A stretch of 64,000 bases of DNA from Lachnospiraceae bacterium (lineage in GTDB: Bacteria > Bacillota > Clostridia > Lachnospirales > Lachnospiraceae). Shown piece by piece: positions 1-8,557 of the stretch (positions within the stretch are counted from its first letter, which is position 1; the number at the start of each line of letters is the position of its first letter). The DNA is taken from NCBI GenBank assembly GCA_024690825.1, contig JAILOK010000129.1:62001-126000 (forward strand), in the 5' to 3' direction. Under the pieces are notes generated by a model. That model made no database searches. It had not been told where the DNA came from and was given only the letters and a program-made list of their open reading frames with translations. The position numbers and the translations under genes were made by a program.

Positions 1-89
1 TTGACGGGAGTTTTTTCAGATTCTGCTTCATGGATGAAAAAAACAATGACATGCTTATTAAGACCATTAAAGATTATTTATTGGAGTAA
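1..89 (+). CDS. C-terminal end of an unidentified protein (partial)
   Basis: An open frame (codons starting at position 3) enters from the left edge and stops at TAA 87-89. About 28 residues are visible; they begin DGSFFRFCFMDEKNND and end in a helical tail KTIKDYLLE. The FFRFCF block followed by a short helix vaguely recalls the C-terminus of fold-type I PLP-dependent aminotransferases, but this is too short to name. The next gene starts three bases after the stop, so the two are probably translationally coupled and in one operon. Confidence 0.55.
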   Translation, partial: DGSFFRFCFMDEKNNDMLIKTIKDYLLE

Positions 90-92
90 CTG

Positions 93-3000
93 ATGGAGAA
101 ATATATCGAAAACCTTATCAGAGGTCATTTTGAATATGAGACGGAAAAGATAACGGTATCGACAAGAAAAATTGAGGCTGATGTCACTCCTTTACAGGAT
201 AAGGACGGAAGCTTCGTCATCAGCTGCAGGGACAATAAAAAAATAAAACTTTCCGTCATGACTTCGGATCCGCGCATAAGGGTCTCGGTCGAAGAGTATG
301 AAGGCTCTCTTGATGAGGGCCTTGAAGTGATGTACAGTGTTTCGACAAAAGGCCTTGACAGCGGATTTGTGTTCAAGGGCGACATTTACATTATATCCGA
401 TGCGGGAGAAGCCCAGATAAGCGTTGTCATAGAGGTTGTAAGAAAGCATATCGAGTCTTCGGCAGGTCCGATAAAAAATCTGTTTCATTTTACAAATCTG
501 GCCCGTTCTGATTTTGATGAGGCTGTGCGGGTCTTTTATACAAAAGAATTCAGGGATATCTTTAAGAATGCGGAAAAGGCACACATGTTAAAATACCGGG
601 CCTTTTCAGCCAGGGAGATGTCCTATGAAAATGTCGAGGAATTTCTGATATGCGTAAACAAGAAGACTCCGGTTGTTTACAGCTTTGACCGTGAGAATAT
701 CACGGTTCTGGACCTGGACAATGAAGGAGAGGGGAGTTTTACCATCAGGAAGTCCGGCTGGGGTTATACGCGTCTTAAACTTGAATCGGATTCGGATATA
801 TTGTCGCTTTCAAAAGATGAGATCAATTCTTATGACTTCATAGGAAATTCCATAGATATACATTATACCGTAAGAACGGAAAAGCTTCACAGGGGCATTA
901 ATTACGCGTCAGTGAGGCTGCGTTCGTCACATACGGATATCACGCTTCCGGTCTTTATCAGATACAGGACTGCGGATAAGGCCGAACTTGATGCCGATTA
1001 CAGGCAGAAAAAACTGAGAAGTGAGCTTACGGAATGCTATGTGCGTTTCAGGATAAAGGATATTACCGCAAACGCCTGGATAAATGAATCAAAAGAGCTT
1101 ATAGACAGGATGCTTTATATAAATATGGAGGATCCTCTGACAAGGCTTTATCAGGCTCACAGCCTTATCGTATCAAAAAGAGACAGAGAAGCTTCAATAC
1201 TTCTGGAAAAGATAGGATCGGAATTTGATACATCAAAGTTTGCGCCGGATCTTAAAGGCTATCTCATATACCTGAAGGCGATGAACGCAAAAGACGATGC
1301 GGATATCGAGGATGCCGTCAAATCGGTATGGGCCCTGTATGAGGGCCACAGAGACAAGGATTTTCTCCTATGGATACTGATCTATCTTGATGAGACGGTA
1401 AAGCGGTCGCCGGAGAGAGAAAAGGAACTGCTCATCAGACAGTTTGAAAGAAATTCATCAAGTCCGCTTCTTCTGATAGAGGCTTATGTGATGTTTTCAA
1501 AGGAACCCTCACTTCTGACGAAACTCGAGAACATAGAAGTGCGTATCCTTTATTATGCAATAAAGAAAGGGCTTTTCAACAAATCCCTCGAAGAAAGAGT
1601 GATAACCCTGGTATCACGGTGCAGAAATTTCAATTCGCTGCTTTTCAAGGTCCTTTCCGAATATTTCAGGGAATTTGATGATGATGACATTCTTACGGCG
1701 CTCTGTTCATATCTCATAAGGAACGAAAAGACAGATAAGGAGTATGGCGAATATTTCAGGGAGGCGGTCGAAAGAGAACTGCGGATCACCAATCTGTATG
1801 AGTATTATCTCTATACGCTTCCGGAAAATCATACAGCCCTGTTACCGAGACATGTACTCCTTTATTTCGGGCTGCAGAACAATCTTCCTCCGATACTGAC
1901 TGAATATGTTTTTGCAAACATGATAGTACATGAATCGGAAGTGCCCGACCTCCTGGAAGAATGCAGGATGAGGCTTTCGGATTTTGCCGTCAAGGAAATA
2001 TATGACGGACATATAGATGAGAATCTGGCTGTTATTTATGATTATCTTGACTACTTTAAAGGAAGTGAATTCGGCCAGATGAAGCAGCGTTTTGCGGTAG
2101 ACAACGCTCTTGCAGATGTAGCCTTTATCAGGCTCATCAGATGCAGGGACAGAAGGATGAGTTCCGTTGTCGTAATAGAGAGACAGCTTGCCGAAGAAAA
2201 GGTATATACATTAAAAAACGGGCAGGCTTATGTCAAGATATGCGGGAATGATTATGAGATCTTTTTTGAGGATGCATACGGCAACAGGATGCTTCGGATT
2301 GAAAACGGCTATGAGGAAATACCGCTTCTTCACACCGCAACCGCAGTCAGACAGATCGATTCTCTTTCGCAGGATGATACATCCCTCAATGTGTATCTGT
2401 CGCTTCGCGGACGAAACGCGTTTGCGGTAGACAGCTTCAATGTGGTTTTTGTAAGACGCTGTCTTGAGTCCGGGGAGATCGATGATGAATTTAAGGATGA
2501 GATACGCATGGAGCTTTTCAGATATTATTTTGATGAGGACATGCTCCGTGAACTTGACAGTCTCATCGATATTACCGATATAAGCGCCCTTGACATGGAG
2601 GACCGCAGCCAGATAGTAAGATATATGGTTATAAGAGACATGACACAGAGGGCCTGTCAGGTAATAAGTGACTACGGAATCTCCGGAACCGACGCCAAGA
2701 CCATGGTAAGGCTGCTGTCGCTGTTTCTTTCACAGAACGGTGCTTCAGGTCCCAAAGACCTGATATATATGGCATATTATGTTTTTAATGAGGGAAAGTA
2801 TAATGAACAGATACTGTCATATCTGATCGATTTCTTTGACGGTACGACAAGAAACTTAAGAAGGATATGGAAGGCCGGTGAGGATTTTGAACTTGATGTC
2901 AGGAATATCGAGGAAAAGATCATTCTGCAGATGCTCAAGACGGGAAGCTTTATCGGGGAAAAGGATGATATATTCTTTGATTATGTGAAACGCGGCGCCT

Positions 3001-3665
3001 CGGGTCCGATAGTTTCGGCATACCTTTCCTACAATGCCTATGACTATTTTGTCAGGGAGCGTATACCGGACAAAAGGATATTCCCCGAGCTTCTGAGGCT
3101 GTATGAGGATGATGAGATAAATGATGTATGTCTCCTTGCGCTTATCAGATACTACAGGGAGAGGGAGAAGGATGAGAAAACTCTTTCGATACTTTGTGAA
3201 TGTATCAGAAAGATGCTTGAAAAGAATATCATTTTTGATTTCTTTTCCGCGTATTCACAGTATGTTGAGGAATTAAAGCTTTACGGCGACCTTTCCTTTG
3301 TCGAATACAGATCAAATCCCAAAAACAGGGTAGTGCTGCATTATCTTTTAAATGACGGAAATGACGACCGCATGAGCTATTCCAAAGAGGAGATGACAAA
3401 TATCTACGGCGGAATCTTCTCAAAGAGATTTGTGATGTTTCGAGGGGAAAGACTGCAGTATTATATCACGGAGGAGTCGGGCGGAAGCGAGAATCTGACG
3501 CAGAGCGGGGTTATCGAGATAGAACCTGACGAAAGCGCGGACAATACTTTAAGGTACTGTCTTTTAAATGAAGTCATACTGTGCAATATACTGGAAGATT
3601 ATGAAAGCATGGAAGGGGCGCTTAAGGATTATCTGAAGAAGCGCGCCCTGTTGAAGGATCTTTGA
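93..3665 (+). CDS. Giant DUF5717-type protein: N-terminal beta domains plus long helical-repeat region
   Basis: This 1190-residue protein has no catalytic motif that I recognise. Residues 1-115 and about 195-300 read as two beta-rich Ig/ASH-like domains. The second has the pattern of a 'DLDNEGEGSFTIRKSG' strand pair followed by 'RGINYASVRLRSSHTDITLPV'. From about residue 305 to the end the sequence is almost wholly helical and acidic, with TPR/HEAT-like helix pairs such as 'DPLTRLYQAHSLIVSKRDREASILLEKI'. No signal peptide or membrane segment is visible, so it is probably cytoplasmic. From memory it matches the Lachnospiraceae family DUF5717, which sits beside DUF5716 as it does here. The start ATG follows TTGGAG and lies three bases after the upstream stop. 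Function unknown; a scaffold or client-binding partner for the Hsp70-like protein encoded next is an inference. Confidence 0.85.
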   Translation: MEKYIENLIRGHFEYETEKITVSTRKIEADVTPLQDKDGSFVISCRDNKKIKLSVMTSDPRIRVSVEEYEGSLDEGLEVMYSVSTKGLDSGFVFKGDIYIISDAGEAQISVVIEVVRKHIESSAGPIKNLFHFTNLARSDFDEAVRVFYTKEFRDIFKNAEKAHMLKYRAFSAREMSYENVEEFLICVNKKTPVVYSFDRENITVLDLDNEGEGSFTIRKSGWGYTRLKLESDSDILSLSKDEINSYDFIGNSIDIHYTVRTEKLHRGINYASVRLRSSHTDITLPVFIRYRTADKAELDADYRQKKLRSELTECYVRFRIKDITANAWINESKELIDRMLYINMEDPLTRLYQAHSLIVSKRDREASILLEKIGSEFDTSKFAPDLKGYLIYLKAMNAKDDADIEDAVKSVWALYEGHRDKDFLLWILIYLDETVKRSPEREKELLIRQFERNSSSPLLLIEAYVMFSKEPSLLTKLENIEVRILYYAIKKGLFNKSLEERVITLVSRCRNFNSLLFKVLSEYFREFDDDDILTALCSYLIRNEKTDKEYGEYFREAVERELRITNLYEYYLYTLPENHTALLPRHVLLYFGLQNNLPPILTEYVFANMIVHESEVPDLLEECRMRLSDFAVKEIYDGHIDENLAVIYDYLDYFKGSEFGQMKQRFAVDNALADVAFIRLIRCRDRRMSSVVVIERQLAEEKVYTLKNGQAYVKICGNDYEIFFEDAYGNRMLRIENGYEEIPLLHTATAVRQIDSLSQDDTSLNVYLSLRGRNAFAVDSFNVVFVRRCLESGEIDDEFKDEIRMELFRYYFDEDMLRELDSLIDITDISALDMEDRSQIVRYMVIRDMTQRACQVISDYGISGTDAKTMVRLLSLFLSQNGASGPKDLIYMAYYVFNEGKYNEQILSYLIDFFDGTTRNLRRIWKAGEDFELDVRNIEEKIILQMLKTGSFIGEKDDIFFDYVKRGASGPIVSAYLSYNAYDYFVRERIPDKRIFPELLRLYEDDEINDVCLLALIRYYREREKDEKTLSILCECIRKMLEKNIIFDFFSAYSQYVEELKLYGDLSFVEYRSNPKNRVVLHYLLNDGNDDRMSYSKEEMTNIYGGIFSKRFVMFRGERLQYYITEESGGSENLTQSGVIEIEPDESADNTLRYCLLNEVILCNILEDYESMEGALKDYLKKRALLKDL

Positions 3666-3680
3666 TAGGAAAGAGGATAA

Positions 3681-4910
3681 ATGAGAACTGTTGCGGGATT
3701 GGATCTTTGTGATGATGTGACGCAGATAAGTCTGCTTACATCGGGGGAAACCGGGAAAATGGAGGTCGTGACAAGGCCTGTTCTTATGGGAACTGAAAAA
3801 TACTGCATTCCCACTAAAGCCATGAAGATCAATGATAAGGAAGAATGGATATTCGGACAGGAAGCGGACAGGGCCCCGGAAGGGTTCGGCACGATGTACC
3901 GGGATCTGATAGAACTGGCCTCGGATGATGAATCAAAAATACCGGTCCTTTCCGGTTTTATCAGGCATGCTCTTAAAGGGGTGACTTTTAAGAGCGAGTG
4001 GCCGGCAAAGCCGATGCTTTTTATTACATTAAGACAGTTGGATTCAAAATCCTTAAGGACCGTAAAAAGAGCGGTGGAGCTGCTGGAATTAAATGATGTG
4101 GATATCAGGTTTTTAAGCCATGCCGAGAGTTATTTTTATTATTCAGCAAGCCAGTCCGAAGAATTAAAGATCAACAAGGTATGTCTGGTCGATTATGACG
4201 GAAAGACCGTAAGGACAGGGATGCTGTCCACCAACCGCAATATGAAGCCCAATGTCACATTTATCGATGAGAGGCAGTTTGAACTTGCGGAAAAAAGTGA
4301 TATCGGAATGCTTAATATATGCCGTCAGGTCATGGACAGCGAGATAATTTCAAGCGTGTATCTTGCCGGTACCGGGTTTGAGGGTGACTGGGCCAAAGAG
4401 ACCGTAAAATATCTTTGCGATGACGGACGCAGGGTGTTTCAGGGCATGAACCTGTATACAAAGGGTGCCTGCTATGCGGCAATGGATGTATCGGGAATAA
4501 AAAAGCTTGAGACGGGCGAGATCTTTTTGGACAGAGACAAACTGAAAGTAAATATAGGAATGGATCTTTGCATTGAGGGACAGATAAAATACAGATCCCT
4601 GATAGATGCAGGGATCAACTGGTTTGAAGCATCAAATGAGATAGAGGTAATGCTGGGAAAGGAAAGAGAGATAAGGATAACCTTAACTCCCATAAGCGGA
4701 GACGGCGACAGGATAGTCGTGATAAGGACAAACGGCATACCCGAAAGGCCGGAAAGAGCTTCGAGGGTAAGGCTGAGATTTGAGATGATCTCCGTATCGG
4801 AACTGAAGGTGACGGTTACCGATATGGGATTCGGAGAGATCTTTCCTGCTTCCGGAAATGAGATCACGCAGATCGTGGGTATCGAGGATGTGAAGGGAGA
4901 GGCTTCATGA
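3681..4910 (+). CDS. DUF5716-type Hsp70/actin-fold protein with degenerate nucleotide site
   Basis: A 409-residue protein that I read as an Hsp70-like fold. The phosphate-1 region is GLDLCDD (residues 6-12), where Hsp70 has DLGTT. The phosphate-2 region is LVDYDGKT (D171), where Hsp70 has DLGGGT. The adenosine region is LAGTGFEG (229-232) followed by KGACYAA (261-267), close to the GAA segment of Hsp70. Residues about 285-405 resemble an Hsp70 substrate-binding beta domain: 'GIPERPERASRVRLRFEM' then 'ELKVTVTDMGFGEIF' parallels the family's 'aprG.p.I.V.F.iD.nGil.V.a.d..tG'. The helical lid is absent. The conserved glycines of the phosphate loops are partly lost, so ATP hydrolysis is uncertain. 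It starts 15 bases after the giant gene, with GGAAAGAGG as ribosome site, and overlaps the next gene by ATGA. The Hsp70 relationship is my inference from the pattern. Confidence 0.82.
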   Translation: MRTVAGLDLCDDVTQISLLTSGETGKMEVVTRPVLMGTEKYCIPTKAMKINDKEEWIFGQEADRAPEGFGTMYRDLIELASDDESKIPVLSGFIRHALKGVTFKSEWPAKPMLFITLRQLDSKSLRTVKRAVELLELNDVDIRFLSHAESYFYYSASQSEELKINKVCLVDYDGKTVRTGMLSTNRNMKPNVTFIDERQFELAEKSDIGMLNICRQVMDSEIISSVYLAGTGFEGDWAKETVKYLCDDGRRVFQGMNLYTKGACYAAMDVSGIKKLETGEIFLDRDKLKVNIGMDLCIEGQIKYRSLIDAGINWFEASNEIEVMLGKEREIRITLTPISGDGDRIVVIRTNGIPERPERASRVRLRFEMISVSELKVTVTDMGFGEIFPASGNEITQIVGIEDVKGEAS

Positions 4911-5707
4911 CCTATGAATGTATAGGGAAAAAAACGGGCACACCGTTTTATATAGAACAGCTCGGCCTTAATGTTTATTCATTTGAGGAACTGCTGTATT
5001 TTCTTAAGGGGAATGCATATATCCTTGACGATTCGGTCATAAACGAAGTCCTGTTTGATTTTATCGGAAAGGAACTGGAACTTCCGGATCTGCATGCCCA
5101 GCTTAAGGAACTGTACAGAAAAAACAAGGGACTTTCTGATTATGTATGTACGATCCTTGCGTACGGACACTATGTCAATGAAGAGGAACTTGAGAATATA
5201 CGCCGTATAATCGAAGGAAATACGGATGTAAAACCCTTCATCAGAAGGAAGGCCAGAGGTGATTTCTTTTTTCAGAACAAAAACCATGTTGCGGCTGCCG
5301 AAGAATACAGGGCCGCGATCAGTGAATGCGACGGCAGTGACAGGAGACTTATATCCGTATATCACAATCTGGGCATGATATATGCAGGTTCATATCTGTT
5401 CAGGGAAAGCTCTGCTTATTTCAGAAAGGAATGGGAACTGTCCGAAGACAGGGATGCTCTGAAAAGATATCTGAAGGTTCTGAAGATCGGTGTATCAAAA
5501 TCCGAGTTTGAAGAAGAAGTGCTGAAAACCGATCCTGATCCGGAAGTTTTTGAAATGGCAAAGGAAGAGATTGAAAAGGCGGAAACGGAAGCCGGAAATG
5601 AGGTTTCCGCGCTGATGGATCTGCAGTATCAGGACAGGGTGGGCTTTATCAGAAAGGCGGAAGAAATGATACTGGAACTGAAGAACGAATACAGGGTTAC
5701 GGTTTAA
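4907..5707 (+). CDS. TPR-like repeat protein
   Basis: A 266-residue soluble protein overlapping the Hsp70-like gene by four bases (ATGA), so translation is probably coupled. Residues about 112-195 contain tetratricopeptide-like helix pairs: 'RRKARGDFFFQNKNHVAAAEEYRAA', then 'YHNLGMIYAGSYLFRESSAYFRKEW', have the spacing of small and large residues expected of TPRs. The C-terminal 60 residues are a charged helix. There are no catalytic motifs, signal peptide or membrane segments. TPR proteins often serve as adaptors, including for Hsp70 systems, and position in this operon suggests such a role here, but that is inference. Its stop codon lies inside a long dyad (5696-5741). Confidence 0.82.
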   Translation: MTYECIGKKTGTPFYIEQLGLNVYSFEELLYFLKGNAYILDDSVINEVLFDFIGKELELPDLHAQLKELYRKNKGLSDYVCTILAYGHYVNEEELENIRRIIEGNTDVKPFIRRKARGDFFFQNKNHVAAAEEYRAAISECDGSDRRLISVYHNLGMIYAGSYLFRESSAYFRKEWELSEDRDALKRYLKVLKIGVSKSEFEEEVLKTDPDPEVFEMAKEEIEKAETEAGNEVSALMDLQYQDRVGFIRKAEEMILELKNEYRVTV

Positions 5708-5741
5708 GATCCTGAAAGGATTAAGCATTTTAAACCGTAAC
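5696..5741 (+). repeat. Nested inverted repeat spanning a stop codon
   Basis: A perfect 12-base inverted repeat, GTTACGGTTTAA (5696-5707) and TTAAACCGTAAC (5730-5741), encloses a second small hairpin, ATCCT-GAA-AGGAT (5709-5721). The left arm contains the last codons and stop of the TPR gene. No T-run follows, so it is not a typical terminator. It could be an RNA processing or stability element that sets different expression for the downstream membrane gene, or a protein-binding dyad. Confidence 0.75.
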
Positions 5742-5757
5742 GATACAGGATAGAAAA

Positions 5758-6963
5758 ATGGGCATATTCAAAAAAATAGGCGATTTTTTTGCTAAATACA
5801 GTATAGAGGCCGGGTTTGAAGAGGAAGATCTGTTTGACGGTGAAGATATTGCGAAGATAGAAACACCCGACAGAAATGAGATAGATATTTCAAACCCCAT
5901 GATGCGTGAAAGATATGTCAGAAACTGCTGCGACCAGATGCTCGAATCCACGCGTGAAATAGATGAGGCAACGAGGGAATACAGGCTGGTAACGGATTAT
6001 TTAAACGATATGGAAACGATAGACAAGCTTCCACCGGAAAGATACGGTCCGTTAAAGCATGCCGCCGAAGAAGTGATGAGACTTGAAACCAAGAGCCGGC
6101 TGCATTCCGAAAAGATAGGCAGGATAAGCAATGACAGATATGAAGATATGGAAGCCATTGCCTCCGACATGCCCGGTGCCCTTGAAGAAATGAAAAAAAA
6201 CGAGGATTATAAATTTCTTGTCCGGGGAGATCTGCAGAAGCTTGAGGGCGAAAAAGGAGCGTACGCTTTCCAGAAGAAAGAGATGTCGGTAAAGCAGGTA
6301 AGCTGCAGGAATTTTGTGATGATCACAATATGCTCGTTAAGCTTTATCATTCTGATGCTTCTGGTCCTCAAATACATGTATCAGATGGATGTTATCTTGG
6401 GCTGCGTGATAGCCTCCTTTGCCGCTGCTGTTGCCATGACTCTGATATTCGTGGAATATATAGGCGCGGGATCGGAGATGAGAAAGGCGTCGAACTTCTT
6501 AAACCAGGTGATAGCAAAACAGAATACGGTAAAAATAAGATATGTGAATGTCGAAAATCTTCTCCAGTATCAGTACAGGAAGTATCATGTGAATTCTTCA
6601 GACGAACTTGAGTATTTCTGGGATATGTATCTGGAGGAAAAAAACGAAAGACAACTGCTTGATGAAGCGGGAGGCGATCTTAAACACGCCATGGATACCT
6701 TCATGAGCCTGCTTAAATCCATCAGATTAAAATATCCTACAATATGGTCCCGTCAGGCTTATGCTGTCGTTGACAGAAGAGAGATGGTTGAGCTGCGTCA
6801 CGATCTGGTTGAAAGAAGACAGTCGCTTCGAAAAAGAATCGAATATAATAACGAGAACAGAAACATGGCAAAGGATGAGGTGAATGAACTGGTGAAGAAA
6901 TATCCGAACTATGCTTCCCAGATCATAGCTATCGTCTCGGCCTATGAAAAAGATGAAAAATAA
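5758..6963 (+). CDS. Membrane protein with two adjacent helices between coiled-coil domains
   Basis: A 401-residue protein not assigned to a named family. Residues 1-45 are acidic, 50-180 are predicted coiled coil (rich in E, K, R), and two hydrophobic helices follow at about 186-206 ('FVMITICSLSFIILMLLVL') and 211-233 ('VILGCVIASFAAAVAMTLIFV'). Residues 240-401 are again charged helix. A helical hairpin anchor with both long arms in the cytoplasm is the simplest topology. It is the fourth gene in the operon with the giant protein, the Hsp70-like protein and the TPR protein, so it may tether that assembly to the membrane (inference). The gene starts 50 bases after the TPR gene, downstream of the nested dyad. 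No terminator is evident after it. Confidence 0.8.
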   Translation: MGIFKKIGDFFAKYSIEAGFEEEDLFDGEDIAKIETPDRNEIDISNPMMRERYVRNCCDQMLESTREIDEATREYRLVTDYLNDMETIDKLPPERYGPLKHAAEEVMRLETKSRLHSEKIGRISNDRYEDMEAIASDMPGALEEMKKNEDYKFLVRGDLQKLEGEKGAYAFQKKEMSVKQVSCRNFVMITICSLSFIILMLLVLKYMYQMDVILGCVIASFAAAVAMTLIFVEYIGAGSEMRKASNFLNQVIAKQNTVKIRYVNVENLLQYQYRKYHVNSSDELEYFWDMYLEEKNERQLLDEAGGDLKHAMDTFMSLLKSIRLKYPTIWSRQAYAVVDRREMVELRHDLVERRQSLRKRIEYNNENRNMAKDEVNELVKKYPNYASQIIAIVSAYEKDEK

Positions 6964-7005
6964 AATACAGACTGATCCGGCAGCAACATGGTAGCGGCTT
7001 TAAGG

Positions 7006-7034
7006 TTGTAATAAACATTTTTGTGTAATATAAT
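7006..7034 (+). promoter_or_regulatory. Sigma-A-type promoter for purB-purA
   Basis: TTGTAA (7006-7011) and TATAAT (7029-7034) are separated by 17 bases, with a transcription start expected near 7041. This leaves a leader of about 60 bases before purB. I saw no recognisable purine riboswitch or PurR box in this short leader. Confidence 0.65.
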
Positions 7035-7102
7035 CTTGTGCGGTCTGTCGCATCCGGCCGGGCAGGTCAGATATGAAACTTTGTTTTACACAAGGAGGGA
7101 AA

Positions 7103-8539
7103 ATGGCAGATACGGATAAATACATAAGTCCGCTTTCGGAAAGATATGCAAGTTATGAGATGCAGAATATCTTTTCCCAGGACAGGAAGTTCACGACATG
7201 GAGAAAATTATGGATAGCTCTTGCCGAAACGGAAAAGGAACTTGGGCTTGATATCACAGATGAACAGATAGAAGAGCTGAAAAAACACCGCGATGATATC
7301 AATTATGAAACGGCGCGTGAAAGGGAAAAGGTTGTTAGACATGATGTGATGAGTCATGTTTATGCTTATGGAGTGCAGTGCCCGAAAGCCGCAGGGATAA
7401 TTCATCTGGGAGCCACATCCTGCTATGTGGGAGACAATACCGATATCATCATAATGGCGGATGCCTTAAAGCTTGTCAGAAAAAAGATCCTGAATGTGAT
7501 AGAAAAGTTATCTGCCTTTGCGGATAAATATAAGGATGTTCCGACACTTGCGTTTACTCATTTCCAGCCGGCTCAGCCGACTACAGTAGGAAAGAGGGCA
7601 ACGCTATGGATTCAGGACTTTCTCATGGATCTTGAGGATCTCGAATATGTATCGGGAAGCTTGAAACTCCTCGGTTCAAAAGGAACAACCGGAACCCAGG
7701 CAAGTTTTCTTGAACTGTTTGAAGGAGATCAAGAAAAAGTTGACGCCCTTGACGGCATGATAGCCGAAAAGATGGGCTTTAAGGAGTGCTACGCAGTTTC
7801 GGGACAGACTTACTCAAGGAAAGTTGATCTTCGGGTGATGAATGTCCTTTCGGGGATAGCGGTCTCGGCTCACAAGATGTCGAATGACATAAGGCTTCTG
7901 CAGCATTTAAAGGAGGTTGAGGAACCTTTTGAAAAAACTCAGATCGGATCATCTGCCATGGCGTATAAAAGAAATCCCATGAGAAGCGAAAGGATAGCGT
8001 CTCTTGCAAGATATGTGATGATCGATGCCCTCAATCCTGCCATAACCGCTTCGGTTCAGTGGTTTGAACGCACGCTTGATGATTCTGCAAACAAGAGACT
8101 ATCCATACCGGAGGGCTTTCTTGCAGCTGACGGCATCCTTGATCTTTGCATGAATGTTGTCGACGGTCTTGTAGTCAATGAAAAGGTGATACATAAAAGA
8201 CTCATGCAGGAACTGCCTTTCATGGCTACCGAAAACATAATGATGGATTGTGTTAAAAAGGGCGGAAACAGACAGGAACTCCATGAGCTGATAAGAGAGC
8301 ACAGCATGGAAGCGGCGCTCCATGTCAAAAGAGACGGTCTTGAAAATGATATGTTGAAACTGATCGCCGATGATGAAAACTTCGGTGTTTCGTATGAAGA
8401 ACTTGTAAATAATATGGATCCAAAAAAATATGTGGGATGCGCGCCCCACCAGGTTGAAAAATTCCTCAAAGAAAAAGTTAACGGGATCCTTGAAAAAAAC
8501 AAAGAACTGCTTGGAGCAGAAGCTGACATAAAAGTCTGA
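7103..8539 (+). CDS. purB: Adenylosuccinate lyase
   Basis: Catalyses two fumarate-releasing steps of purine synthesis: SAICAR to AICAR, and adenylosuccinate to AMP. The protein is 478 residues when started at the ATG at 7103, which has AAGGAGGG just upstream; an in-frame ATG 30 bases earlier lacks such a site and adds an atypical leader. The fumarase/aspartase superfamily signature is present as 'SSAMAYKRNPMRSE', and the HLGATS and TFQPAQPTT-like blocks ('THFQPAQPTTVGKR') are intact. It is followed after 18 bases by purA, so the two enzymes that convert IMP to AMP are made together from the promoter at 7006-7034. Confidence 0.97.
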   Translation: MADTDKYISPLSERYASYEMQNIFSQDRKFTTWRKLWIALAETEKELGLDITDEQIEELKKHRDDINYETAREREKVVRHDVMSHVYAYGVQCPKAAGIIHLGATSCYVGDNTDIIIMADALKLVRKKILNVIEKLSAFADKYKDVPTLAFTHFQPAQPTTVGKRATLWIQDFLMDLEDLEYVSGSLKLLGSKGTTGTQASFLELFEGDQEKVDALDGMIAEKMGFKECYAVSGQTYSRKVDLRVMNVLSGIAVSAHKMSNDIRLLQHLKEVEEPFEKTQIGSSAMAYKRNPMRSERIASLARYVMIDALNPAITASVQWFERTLDDSANKRLSIPEGFLAADGILDLCMNVVDGLVVNEKVIHKRLMQELPFMATENIMMDCVKKGGNRQELHELIREHSMEAALHVKRDGLENDMLKLIADDENFGVSYEELVNNMDPKKYVGCAPHQVEKFLKEKVNGILEKNKELLGAEADIKV

Positions 8540-8557
8540 TTATTTGGAGGTTGTAAA

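Noticed and set aside
7041-7102. Purine riboswitch before purB
   Set aside because: The leader is only about 60 bases and shows no three-way junction pattern.
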